IMG/VR virus record: IMGVR_UViG_3300048088_000530
Coordinates: 1-64,000 of that record
From: a virus
Strand: one strand, 5' to 3'
DNA length: 64,000 nucleotides
Below, piece by piece: positions 7,103 to 15,121 of this stretch. The notes under the pieces are model-generated. The model was not told the origin of the DNA. It worked only from the letters and a program-made list of their open reading frames with translations, and ran no database searches. Made by a program: the position numbers and the translations under genes. Each line of letters starts with the position of its first letter. Position 1 is the first letter of the stretch.

Positions 7103-8716
7103 ATGGCCTTACCACTTCGCGTACCAGACGACTACAACGCGCCGCTTCCAGCAGCGTATTATGACCCAGAAAGGCTGGAAGTCTATCGTTCACTGAACGA
7201 AGCGCGCTTTGCCGCGACGGTCGCGGCGAACGACGAAGAACTGCCGATGTATTCGCTGAATCCGGCGCTTCGCGACTTCTGGGAAACCGAAGCGCGGTAC
7301 AAGGTATTGTACGGCGGTCGCGGCTCGTCCAAGTCCCACGATGCCGCTGGCCACGCGGTGTTCCTCGCGGCCAACTACACGGTCAAGATACTCTGCGCCC
7401 GACAATTCCAGAACCGCATCAGCGAGTCCGTATACACGCTGATCAAGGACAAGATCAACGCTTCGCCGTATCGTAACGAATTTGAGATTCTAAAGACGTC
7501 CATTCGTCACCGGCGAACCGGGTCTGAGTTTTTGTTCTACGGTATCGCGCGCAACCTGGAAGAAATTAAGTCAACGGAAGGCGTGGACATTCTCTGGCTG
7601 GAAGAAGCGCACTATTTGAACCAAGAGCAGTGGGAAGTTATTGAGCCGACGATCCGTAAAGAAGGCGCGCAGGTTTGGCTGATCTTTAACCCGGATGAGT
7701 ACACTGACTTTGTGTACCAGAATTTCGTCGTCAATCCGCCAGCCGATACGGTCAGCCGCGAGATTAACTGGCAAGACAATCCTTACCTCTCGATCACCAT
7801 GCTGAAGGTGATCTACAACTATTACAAGCGCGAGCCGGAAAGCGCAAGGCACGTGTACGGCGGCGAACCGAAGATGGGCGCGGACAAGTCGATCATCCCA
7901 CTCAAGTACATAATAGCGGCTGTGGACGCCCACCTGCCGAAGTACGGTTGGCAGAACGTACCGGAAGGGCTCACTGGGCTTGATCTGGTCAAGTGGAAGG
8001 TAGAGCACCTAAACAATCCGAAGTTCCACGTATGCGTGTGGCCTGGCTGGGATATGGGCGGCGTGCACGCGGTTGGATATGACGTAGCCGATGACGGCGA
8101 CGACAAGAACGCGTTGGTGGAGTCGTGGGGCAATATCGTTCTGCACGCTGAAGAGTGGCAGGGACTAGAAGACCAGATCATCAAATCGGCCACGAAGGTC
8201 TACAACCACGCGGTAACGACCAACTCACAGATCGTCTGGGACTCCATCGGCGTCGGCGCGTTCGTCGGCTCTAAGTTCGCTGAGCTCAACGACGCCCAGA
8301 AGCGCAAGATCATTTACGAGCCGTTCAACGCTGGCGGCGCGGTGATGGATCCAAAGGGCGCGTACATGGTCTTTCCGCACGTGACGATCACTAACGGCGA
8401 GCACTTCTCGAACATTAAAGCGCAGATGTGGGATGAGGTTGCGGTGCGCTTTCGGAAGACCTATGAGGCGATTACTTTCGGAACGCCGCACCCGAAGCAC
8501 GAGTTGATTAGTCTGAACTCGAAGACGCTTGGGAATATGGTGGACAAGATCAAGATGGAACTCGCCGCGCCTCACAAATCGACAGACCGTATGGGCAAGT
8601 TCAAGGTGGAGAGTAAAGACGACTTGAGGGACCGTGGTATCAAGTCGCCTAACGTTGCGGATGCTTTAATTATGTCCCTGATCCGCCCGAAGCGTGCTGC
8701 TGCGACTTTCTTTTGA
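7103..8716 (+). CDS. terL: Terminase large subunit
   Basis: The packaging motor ATPase and headful or site-specific nuclease. Residues 71-78 hold a Walker A motif (GGRGSSKS), and residues 162-168 a Walker B with catalytic Glu (DILWLEE). The C-terminal RNase H-like nuclease is indicated by YDVADDGDDKNAL, WDSIGVGAFVG and a late Asp in NVADALIMSL. At 537 aa it has the usual length. It stands alone on the plus strand between two leftward blocks. No small subunit could be recognised beside it. GGAA lies upstream of the ATG but the ribosome binding site is weak. Confidence 0.95.
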   Translation: MALPLRVPDDYNAPLPAAYYDPERLEVYRSLNEARFAATVAANDEELPMYSLNPALRDFWETEARYKVLYGGRGSSKSHDAAGHAVFLAANYTVKILCARQFQNRISESVYTLIKDKINASPYRNEFEILKTSIRHRRTGSEFLFYGIARNLEEIKSTEGVDILWLEEAHYLNQEQWEVIEPTIRKEGAQVWLIFNPDEYTDFVYQNFVVNPPADTVSREINWQDNPYLSITMLKVIYNYYKREPESARHVYGGEPKMGADKSIIPLKYIIAAVDAHLPKYGWQNVPEGLTGLDLVKWKVEHLNNPKFHVCVWPGWDMGGVHAVGYDVADDGDDKNALVESWGNIVLHAEEWQGLEDQIIKSATKVYNHAVTTNSQIVWDSIGVGAFVGSKFAELNDAQKRKIIYEPFNAGGAVMDPKGAYMVFPHVTITNGEHFSNIKAQMWDEVAVRFRKTYEAITFGTPHPKHELISLNSKTLGNMVDKIKMELAAPHKSTDRMGKFKVESKDDLRDRGIKSPNVADALIMSLIRPKRAAATFF

Positions 8717-8846
8717 CGTTTGGATCGTCGTCAATCTTCACTACACAGTCAATCTTTCCTGTATGGTCCAGGAATAGCTTGACTGTGGCGATGAGACCGA
8801 TGGCCGTTGTTACGCTCTCCTGAATGAATTGCTGGGACGCGGACAC
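8670..8846 (-). CDS. Small protein, 58 aa, antisense to the terL 3' end
   Basis: Starts at a GTG with AAGGAG nine bases before it (MSASQQFIQESVTTAIGLIA), has a mildly hydrophobic helix, an acidic KIDDDPN turn and a basic tail. The last 47 bases overlap the terminase gene on the opposite strand. It is the most downstream gene of the leftward 12.5-8.7 kb block. Called mainly on its ribosome binding site. Confidence 0.5.
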   Translation of the reverse strand: MSASQQFIQESVTTAIGLIATVKLFLDHTGKIDCVVKIDDDPNVKRKSQQHASGGSGT

Positions 8847-8851
8847 GGTTA

Positions 8852-9010
8852 CTACTCCTTAGCGGGTGGGGTTGGCGGTTGATCTGGGGAAGTGATGAAG
8901 CCGATGAATAGAACCACCAGCCAGAAAATGGCAGCTGCTGTCTTTACGTCGCTCGCGTTGGAGCAGAAGAAGACGAGACAGATGAAGACAAGACACGCTG
9001 CGAATTCCAT
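8852..9010 (-). CDS. Small two-helix membrane protein, 52 aa
   Basis: MEFAACLVFICLVFFCSN, a short polar link and a second hydrophobic segment (AAAIFWLVVLFIGFIT), with a Pro-rich tail. Two membrane passes are expected. GGAGG is close before the ATG. Holins can look like this, but a better holin exists at 43195-43452, so the role is open. Its stop overlaps the ribosome binding site of 8670-8846. Confidence 0.6.
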   Translation of the reverse strand: MEFAACLVFICLVFFCSNASDVKTAAAIFWLVVLFIGFITSPDQPPTPPAKE

Positions 9011-9025
9011 GCAGCCTCCAAGCAG

Positions 9026-9065
9026 TGGTACACCAAGAATTGTACTATTAATCCTTGGTGTACCA
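9026..9065. repeat. 12-bp perfect inverted repeat between two membrane-protein genes
   Basis: TGGTACACCAAG (9026-9037) and CTTGGTGTACCA (9054-9065) with a 16-nt loop. It lies 15 bases upstream of the 8852-9010 start, with no T-run after it on either strand. It fits an mRNA-stabilising or translation-controlling hairpin, or an operator, better than a terminator. Confidence 0.6.
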
Positions 9066-9075
9066 TTCGGCAGAC

Positions 9076-9315
9076 TCAGGTGTTCGAGACCCAAATAATT
9101 GCGAGAGCCACGATGAGTCCGGCAAGCGCTAATCCCCAGCGACCGGCCTGGGCGGCGCGTTGCGCGTCTTCCCAAACGTCACGCCGGATAGTAACGAACG
9201 GCGACTTGTCACGCGGCGTATCCACGAACGGGACGCCTTTGATGGTGCCCTTCGGCGGCGGAACGTCGCGCGGCGACTCGTGCTTCAGAAAACCATCCCA
9301 GACACGGCGCGTCAT
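9076..9315 (-). CDS. Tail-anchored membrane protein, 79 aa
   Basis: MTRRVWDGFLKHESPRDV, a polar 55-residue head and a single C-terminal transmembrane helix (GLALAGLIVALAIIWV). Start overlaps the stop of 9312-9530 (ATGA). Probably cytoplasmic domain in, C-terminus out. Unrecognised. Confidence 0.65.
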   Translation of the reverse strand: MTRRVWDGFLKHESPRDVPPPKGTIKGVPFVDTPRDKSPFVTIRRDVWEDAQRAAQAGRWGLALAGLIVALAIIWVSNT

Positions 9316-9530
9316 AGCTTGATCCTCAGTGCGCGCTCCTTCTCCTTGTCGCGTTTCGGCAGCGGTGCCCATGCGATGAAGTGATCGCGCGTTGCGTTGG
9401 TAATCGAACCCAGGACGGCAACGCCGCCTTGATTCAGAAGGATACACTTAACACCAGGTCGCAGAGCGGACATGTCATAGTCATACTCGCTGACGGCTGC
9501 GGTGATGTACGTCTTCGCCTGATCCTTCAC
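9312..9530 (-). CDS. Hypothetical protein, 72 aa
   Basis: Starts at a GTG inside the stop region of the lipoprotein gene (MKDQAKTYITAAVSEYDYDM), followed by a small beta-rich body (PGVKCILLNQGGVAVLGSI) and a basic tail. Called on coupling between two well supported genes. Confidence 0.65.
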   Translation of the reverse strand: MKDQAKTYITAAVSEYDYDMSALRPGVKCILLNQGGVAVLGSITNATRDHFIAWAPLPKRDKEKERALRIKL

Positions 9531-9916
9531 TTCGCAACTTCCTTCGTGGCGCGACCGGCTTCCATGATCGGCAGACCGGCTTCGGTCGGCACGTAGATGA
9601 TCTGGTTCTTGGTGTCCTGCAGCGTCTGGATGTACAGATAGCGCAGATATCCTTCGGGACCGCCAAGGCCGTCAGCGACGATCTTGTTTGCCGCAGCAAC
9701 GCCGCGAGCGCGGATGACTTCGGCGTTGGCCAAGTGCTGCGCGGACTCTTCAGCCGCGATGGCTTCTTGGACCTTGACCTGCTTCGACGCGTTGGCCTTT
9801 GCCAGTTCCGCTTCGCCGTCCATCTTCTGCTGGTACACGTGGTACGGCGGATACATGTCGCAGCCGGACATTGCGAAGGTGGACATTACTGCAACTGCGA
9901 TCAGAATACGTTTCAT
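9527..9916 (-). CDS. Prohibitin-like (SPFH C-terminal) lipoprotein, 129 aa
   Basis: A signal peptide with a lipobox (FAMSGC, Cys at 19) predicts a lipid-anchored envelope protein. Residues 35-80 form a charged helix (AELAKANASKQVKVQEAIAA), and the C-terminus (GYLRYLYIQTLQDTKNQIIY) matches the tail of prohibitin/stomatin proteins, where the helix drives ring assembly. The SPFH body itself is missing, so this is a short form. Neighbours on both sides are small membrane proteins, which suggests an envelope-directed gene group. GGAG lies upstream of the ATG. Confidence 0.75.
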   Translation of the reverse strand: MKRILIAVAVMSTFAMSGCDMYPPYHVYQQKMDGEAELAKANASKQVKVQEAIAAEESAQHLANAEVIRARGVAAANKIVADGLGGPEGYLRYLYIQTLQDTKNQIIYVPTEAGLPIMEAGRATKEVAK

Positions 9917-9932
9917 TCGTACTACTCCTTAG

Positions 9933-10505
9933 TTAGCGCGGGCGTACCGCTGGTGAATTTGCGCCGCTTTCTTCGGCGTGCTTAGGATCGTACCTGCCCA
10001 TGATGTAGTCAGGGCGACGCTGGTCTGGCTGTGGGCACGCGGCGATGATGCGCCACCCGTTGTCCAGTTCCGTCTGGAGCGCGTCGCTGCACATATCCTG
10101 GAGAAGCATCACGCGGTTGAAGAGCATCAGGCCCATACCGGGCGTGTACACTTCGACCTTCTCGTTGAACATGTTGTTGGTCACGTCCGGCACCGAACTG
10201 GCGAAGCGCGCGACCTTCTCTGCTGCCGCGTTTATGACTTCAGCCGCGCGCATCAGCGTGTCTTCCGATACCCTGATGGAAGACGAAACGGTCACCGATT
10301 CTCCACTCGTCATAAGGTCTGCCAGCTGACCTTCTGTGATGGCGATAGGGATGGCCCTGGTCAGGTCTTCAACGTCCACGTCGATGCCGACTTTCGCAAG
10401 AACGGCTCGACGCCTCTCAACCTTCGCAATCCGCTCGCGATCTTTCTTTTCTTCGTCATCGCCCCAGATGTAGATTGAATCCAGCTGCGCGTTAAGAATT
10501 CTCAT
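9933..10505 (-). CDS. Hypothetical protein, 190 aa
   Basis: MRILNAQLDSIYIWGDDEEK, a charged start, then a helical middle (DTLMRAAEVINAAAEKVARF) and a C-terminal part with DNGWRIIAACPQ, a pattern like the small DUF4177-type fold that binds in the order strand-helix-strand. Whether the family is truly present needs a profile search. It follows 10508-11278 directly. Confidence 0.6.
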   Translation of the reverse strand: MRILNAQLDSIYIWGDDEEKKDRERIAKVERRRAVLAKVGIDVDVEDLTRAIPIAITEGQLADLMTSGESVTVSSSIRVSEDTLMRAAEVINAAAEKVARFASSVPDVTNNMFNEKVEVYTPGMGLMLFNRVMLLQDMCSDALQTELDNGWRIIAACPQPDQRRPDYIMGRYDPKHAEESGANSPAVRPR

Positions 10506-10507
10506 GA

Positions 10508-11278
10508 TTAGTCATCCAAACGTTTGATGATTTCGATTTTCTGGCCGTCGATATATCCGGCAGTCCGTGCGCGTTCGTTCTCCACCTGCGACTCGTAATC
10601 AGCAACGGATGAACTCTTGCTCTTTTTCGTGTATTCTACGTCACCGAACTTCTCGTTGACAGCAGCAGTCTTGACGACGACCAGCGCGTTGCCAGAAGAG
10701 TAGGTGAGCGCTTCACGCGCTTCCGTCATTTCACGGAACTTGGCGCAGAGAACTCGCGCGGCAGCGGCCTTATATTCGCCGCCGATCCGAACGCTGTAAC
10801 GGCCAGGATAGTTCTCCTGCATGTACTTCTTGCAGAGCGCGTCGATGTTTGCGCAAAGGTTGTCGAACATCATCTTGGCCAGTTCAACGTCGCGCTTGTA
10901 TCCGCGAAAGACGGCCTTCTTGCCAAACTTCTTCGTCCGTCCACCGCCAAGTTTGTCGTTTTGATTCTGCTTGGACTCCATCTTGTAGTCCATCCGCGCC
11001 TCATAGAAAACCGACTGGCAATCGTTGTACGCTGCGACCGCGACAGAAAGTATGTCCATGTGGTACGGCATCGCGGCGAAGGCCCGCGTTACATCGACCT
11101 CACCGAAGACGTCAGGCGCGGCGTCCTTGATGTCGTATTCGTCCAGCTGGTACTTGTCCATCATAGCGCGAGCGCGCTGGGCTGCAATCGCCGCCTCATT
11201 GGGGCTGGATGCGTCCTTGGCCATCGAGAGAAGCTTGGCGATGCGCTCTTTGATCTTGTCTAACTGTTCGCGTTCCAC
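10508..11278 (-). CDS. DUF2786-type protein, 256 aa
   Basis: The N-terminus (KIKERIAKLLSMAKDASSPN, then EAAIAAQRARAMMDKYQLDE) is a clear DUF2786 helical domain. The rest fits the region that commonly follows it (DUF7168-like: AVAAYNDCQSVFY, FRGYKRDVELAKMMFDNLCA). Such proteins are common in phages and have no proven function. The gene follows 11336-12259 in the same direction and is one of the larger early proteins. Confidence 0.75.
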   Translation of the reverse strand: MEREQLDKIKERIAKLLSMAKDASSPNEAAIAAQRARAMMDKYQLDEYDIKDAAPDVFGEVDVTRAFAAMPYHMDILSVAVAAYNDCQSVFYEARMDYKMESKQNQNDKLGGGRTKKFGKKAVFRGYKRDVELAKMMFDNLCANIDALCKKYMQENYPGRYSVRIGGEYKAAAARVLCAKFREMTEAREALTYSSGNALVVVKTAAVNEKFGDVEYTKKSKSSSVADYESQVENERARTAGYIDGQKIEIIKRLDD

Positions 11279-11335
11279 TTTCTATTCCTTTCTGAGTCCG
11301 TATCAGGCGCGACTATTCTGCCGCGCCTCAATGAC

Positions 11336-12259
11336 TTAACCAAAGAAGTTATCAGCGCAGATCGGGCCAATGCCGCGCTCAATCGAATCCGGGTCCGTCA
11401 AGGTCCGCGAGCAGATCGAGCAAACGCCGAATTCCTTCCCGAACGCGATGGCCGCTTGTTCCGGGTCGGCGCACGCGGCGAGAACGGCCTTTGCGCGGTC
11501 TTCGCTGCAGTCGTATGACTTCTGGAACTTGTCGTTGGCGATCTTGCCCAGATACGTGCCTTCGTCGTCCTTGACGTAGACTGCACCCGCGTTTTTGCCT
11601 GTGTCCGGTGCGCGGGAGAACGTCAGCTTTTGGCCAAGGCCCAGCAGCTTCATCTTCGGCTTCTGAACACCCTTGCTACGGGCACGAGCGAACGACGCCG
11701 TAACAGACGAGATATTGACGACCGGCGCGGCTGCAACATCAGCGGCGCGCTGGGTTTCCTTCGCCGTCTTCGCCGCGCTGAATTTCTCTGCGCAACGTAG
11801 CGCCGCAGCGAGTTGGCCAGCGGTCAGGTTTCCGTACTGCATGACCTTTTCGCGCAGATCAATGGCGAACGGAAAGGTGCTGCCGGTCCACCACACAGAC
11901 ACTGTCGGGTTGTCGCGTTCGAACTCTGCGAGGTTGGCGGCGCGCTTCGCTTCCTTCCGGTTCGCGGCCTTGATCTTGTTCGCGTCGCGGACGGCCTTCG
12001 GCGTCTTGAAGGTGAGAACGCCCTTGCCATCGCATTGGTAGCACTTCCCGGCTTCGCGGAAAGCGTACGCGCCGATGTAGCCTTGGCCACGGCATTTCGA
12101 GCAAGGCTCGCTATAGAGCGTTTCGGCGCGGTCGGTCGGCTCGCGCTTCTCAAACTTCTTGTTCTTCGGCATCTTTGCGAGTTCAGCGGCGCTGGGGACG
12201 TATCCCAGATCGTCGTCCTGGAAGTCTTCGAAACCGGTGTTGGACGTAGCGAGGTTCAT
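11336..12259 (-). CDS. Protein with DnaJ-type zinc repeats and a C-terminal Cys cluster, 307 aa
   Basis: At residues 50-82 two CxxCxGxG repeats (CSKCRGQG, CYQCDGKG) form a DnaJ-like zinc finger. The middle is basic and helical. The last 30 residues (CSICSRTLTDPDSIERGIGP) match the DUF6011-type zinc motif. It could hold nucleic acid or act on protein folding; no J domain is present, so it is not a co-chaperone of the usual kind. Starts after GGAGCTAAACGCC, the shared ribosome binding site. Confidence 0.75.
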   Translation of the reverse strand: MNLATSNTGFEDFQDDDLGYVPSAAELAKMPKNKKFEKREPTDRAETLYSEPCSKCRGQGYIGAYAFREAGKCYQCDGKGVLTFKTPKAVRDANKIKAANRKEAKRAANLAEFERDNPTVSVWWTGSTFPFAIDLREKVMQYGNLTAGQLAAALRCAEKFSAAKTAKETQRAADVAAAPVVNISSVTASFARARSKGVQKPKMKLLGLGQKLTFSRAPDTGKNAGAVYVKDDEGTYLGKIANDKFQKSYDCSEDRAKAVLAACADPEQAAIAFGKEFGVCSICSRTLTDPDSIERGIGPICADNFFG

Positions 12260-12315
12260 GGCGTTTAGCTCCTTTGGTTATCTTAGTTGCCGCGAATAAA
12301 CGCGGTGCAGGTCAC

Positions 12316-12549
12316 TTAAGCGCGGCCAGATTCGCGCGGATTCTTTCCGTTTTTGTCAAACAAAAAAATCTTCCCTTCGGCGACGCAGAAGAGTGGGAAT
12401 CCTTCGGCCCAGACCGACTCGACGCGCGATGCCTTCGTTTTCGGAGCGATCTTACCGAACGACTCGATTGCCGATTTCAATTGATCGGCCTTCATCTGAA
12501 GAATGTTGTACAGCATGTACGTATCACCAGCGATTTCGTAAGTCTTCAT
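12316..12549 (-). CDS. Small hypothetical protein, 77 aa
   Basis: MKTYEIAGDTYMLYNILQMK, helix then a strand-rich C-terminus (WAEGFPLFCVAEGKIFLFDK). First gene of the leftward 12.5-8.7 kb block, with promoter 12594-12623 and GGAGCTAAACGCC before the ATG. Function unknown. Confidence 0.7.
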   Translation of the reverse strand: MKTYEIAGDTYMLYNILQMKADQLKSAIESFGKIAPKTKASRVESVWAEGFPLFCVAEGKIFLFDKNGKNPRESGRA

Positions 12550-12593
12550 GGCGTTTAGCTCCGTTCAGTCAGTTATTCGTACAACGTGAGAGA

Positions 12594-12623
12594 ATCTTAA
12601 CCTGAGAGTAATCCGCCAGGCAA
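12594..12623 (-). promoter_or_regulatory. Promoter for the leftward 12.5 kb block
   Basis: Minus strand TTGCCT (12618-12623), 18 nt, TAAGAT (12594-12599). The -35 context GTGCTTGCCTGG resembles that at 301-306. Weaker than the promoter at 6952-6980 but placed the same way. Confidence 0.5.
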
Positions 12624-12640
12624 GCACTTTTGCGTCACTT

Positions 12641-12670
12641 TTGTGAACTTTCTGAATATCTTTTGATAAT
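12641..12670 (+). promoter_or_regulatory. Promoter for the virion operon
   Basis: Plus strand TTGTGA (12641-12646), 18 nt, GATAAT (12665-12670), with the portal ATG only 13 nt after the -10, so the leader would be very short. The -35 lies inside a TTTGTGAACTTTCT sequence that also occurs near 1262. Confidence 0.5.
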
Positions 12671-12682
12671 CATGGACTTACG

Positions 12683-15121
12683 ATGGCGACACCTACACTA
12701 GATGTCGTTAAGATACGCGCGATACAGCCATCTATTCTCCTTTCCGTCCATATGATCCCAGCCTTCCTCCGCAAGCTACTTGGCCGCGCTACCGTAGCGC
12801 CTGCCACGAACCCAGAGCCTAAGAAGGAAGCGCTGGCCGTCGATCCGCTCGACCCGATCAAGAAGCGAAAGGATTGGCAAGACCACGCGCCGGTCTTCAA
12901 GATTCGTGGCGTCAGCGACTTCGCCGTTGACGATTCGTACGCTGGTGACACTCCCGTCACGACCGTCAAGGCCATCGGTGACGCCGCGCTCAAGCTGAAG
13001 GAGCAGGGCGCGATCATGGATGACGGCGACGGCAGCGGAACGGGCATGCTCAAGTTGGGCGGTCAGTCTGAGTACACCGTGCCGTTCGGGCTGCAGGCGT
13101 GGTACATGTCCCAGTCGTTCATCGGATATCAGGCGTGCGCGATCATCGCCCAGCATTGGCTTGTTGACAAAGCCTGCTCTATGGCCGGTGAAGATGCCGC
13201 GCGAAACGGCTGGGTGGTGAAGGCGCGCGGCGGCGATGATTTGGATGACGACGCGCACGACCGGATTCTGGAAGCCGACAAAGCGTTCAAAGTCAAAGAG
13301 AACCTGATTGAGCTCAACCGGTTCAAGAACATTTTCGGCATCCGCGTCGCCATCTTCAAGGTCGATTCCGAAGACCCGCTTTATTACACGAAGCCGTTCA
13401 ACATCGACGGCATCACGCCGGGTTCGTATCAGGGCATCTCACAGGTCGATCCGTACTGGATGACGCCGGTGATGAGCACGAAGGGCACCAGCGATCCTTC
13501 TGCCATCGGCTTCTATGATCCTGAATACTGGGTCATCAGCGGAAAGAAGTACCACAAGAGCCACCTGTGCATCGTGCGCGGTCCGCAACCTGCCGACATT
13601 CTGAAGCCGACATACATTTTCGGTGGCGTTCCGCTCACCCAGCGCATCTATGAGCGTGTGTATGCTGCTGAGCGTACCGCGAACGAAGCGCCTTTGATGG
13701 CAATGTCTAAGCGCACGATGGCCATCCACGCCGATCTGGACAAGGTCATGGCGGACCAGGAAGGATTCGAGCAGCGCTTGCTGACGTGGATTCGTTACCG
13801 CGATAACCACGGCGTCAAGGTGCTTGGTAAGGAAGAAGCGCTTGAGCAGTTCGACACCAATATGTCGGACTTCGATTCGATCATCATGAACCAGTATCAG
13901 CTGGTCGCGGCCATCGCACGTACGCCTGCCACGAAGCTGCTGGGAACGTCACCGAAGGGCTTTAACGCCACCGGTGAGTTCGAAATGAAGAGCTATCACG
14001 AAGAACTCGAATCAATCCAAGAGCACACGATGATGCCGCTGCTCACGCGGCATTATGATATCCTTTGCCGTAGCGAAGAGATTGACACTGAAGTCGAAGT
14101 CGTCTGCAACCCGGTTGACTCGATGACGGCGAAGGAGCGTGCTGAGCTCAACGATTTGAAAGCGAAGACCGGCACCGAACTGATCAACAACGGCGCGCTG
14201 TCGCCTGACGAAGAGCGCAACCGCATTCGCGACGACGAGCATAGCGGATACAACCGCCTGCAGGACGAAGACGCTGAAACTGATCCGGGCATGTCCCCTG
14301 AGAACGTCGCCGCGCTGCAGAAGTCTGGCGCTCAGCAGGAAGAAGCACAGGCAGGTGCGGTGATGGCCAAGCCTGGCGAGCCGGGAAGCGGGACGACGCC
14401 TGGCAACGAAGAAGGCGCTGAATCGGACACATTAGAACTGGGTCAAGCGAATCCTGGCGGGACTCTGCAGGCGTTGATTCCGACGATCCTGCACGGTCTG
14501 GTGTCGCGAAAGAACGGACCGGCCATTGATCCGACTCAGATTCTTATTCTTGCCATCGCTCAGCAGATTCTGGGCCAGCAAACGCAGCAGGCTGGGTCCG
14601 CGATCCAAGGGACGAAGCCAAGCACCCAGCGGACGGCAAAAGGCAGCGTAACGCCTTCTAGCCAACGCGCTGGTGACGCTCGCGTTGTCGGCGTCATGCC
14701 GCACCAGAAGCTGCCGAAGATGCGCTTGAACGGCCTGAACATCGTCATCGAAAATCCGCGCGGCACCGTTCGCGAAGGGATGAACATGGACGGCACAGAC
14801 TGGTCCGTTGAGATGCCTGACCACTATGGGTTCATCAAGGGCTTCGAAGGCGCGGACGGCGATGAAGTGGATTGCTTCATCGGACCAAATGCGCGGTCGA
14901 TGGACGTGTTCGTTATCTCGCAGAACGACTCTGAAGGTGCGTTCGATGAGTACAAGTGCATGATCGGTTACGACGACGAAGAAGCTGCGGTGAAGGCATA
15001 CCACGCGGCTCACGACGAAACCTTCAAGGGTTATGACTCGTGCGTGAAGATGTCCATGGACGACTTCAAGAACTGGCTGGAAGCCGGTGACTGCGCGAAC
15101 GCTCCGACGACTGCCGAATAA
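12683..15121 (+). CDS. Portal protein (DUF1073 type) with C-terminal pyrophosphatase-like domain
   Basis: 812 aa. Residues about 110-560 match the DUF1073 portal family: VPFGLQAWYMSQSFIGYQ, NRFKNIFGIRVAIFKV and SPKGFNATGEFEMKSYHEEL. Residues 560-670 are a Gln/Ala/Gly-rich linker. The C-terminus (about 690-800) is a separate fold: IENPRGTVREGMNMDGTDWS, MPDHYGFIKGFEGADGDEVD, CFIGPNARS, the pattern of the phage InPase-like domain that resembles inorganic pyrophosphatase. Whether it hydrolyses anything is unknown. DUF1073 is also the family from which the anti-CBASS Acb1 N-terminal domain was named, but no Acb1 catalytic HxT pair was identified here. It abuts the minor head gene (stop/start overlap). 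Confidence 0.9.
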   Translation: MATPTLDVVKIRAIQPSILLSVHMIPAFLRKLLGRATVAPATNPEPKKEALAVDPLDPIKKRKDWQDHAPVFKIRGVSDFAVDDSYAGDTPVTTVKAIGDAALKLKEQGAIMDDGDGSGTGMLKLGGQSEYTVPFGLQAWYMSQSFIGYQACAIIAQHWLVDKACSMAGEDAARNGWVVKARGGDDLDDDAHDRILEADKAFKVKENLIELNRFKNIFGIRVAIFKVDSEDPLYYTKPFNIDGITPGSYQGISQVDPYWMTPVMSTKGTSDPSAIGFYDPEYWVISGKKYHKSHLCIVRGPQPADILKPTYIFGGVPLTQRIYERVYAAERTANEAPLMAMSKRTMAIHADLDKVMADQEGFEQRLLTWIRYRDNHGVKVLGKEEALEQFDTNMSDFDSIIMNQYQLVAAIARTPATKLLGTSPKGFNATGEFEMKSYHEELESIQEHTMMPLLTRHYDILCRSEEIDTEVEVVCNPVDSMTAKERAELNDLKAKTGTELINNGALSPDEERNRIRDDEHSGYNRLQDEDAETDPGMSPENVAALQKSGAQQEEAQAGAVMAKPGEPGSGTTPGNEEGAESDTLELGQANPGGTLQALIPTILHGLVSRKNGPAIDPTQILILAIAQQILGQQTQQAGSAIQGTKPSTQRTAKGSVTPSSQRAGDARVVGVMPHQKLPKMRLNGLNIVIENPRGTVREGMNMDGTDWSVEMPDHYGFIKGFEGADGDEVDCFIGPNARSMDVFVISQNDSEGAFDEYKCMIGYDDEEAAVKAYHAAHDETFKGYDSCVKMSMDDFKNWLEAGDCANAPTTAE

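Noticed and set aside
12683-15121. Active anti-CBASS nuclease in the DUF1073 protein
   Set aside because: The chain reads as a normal portal, and I could not place the Acb1 HxT catalytic pair.
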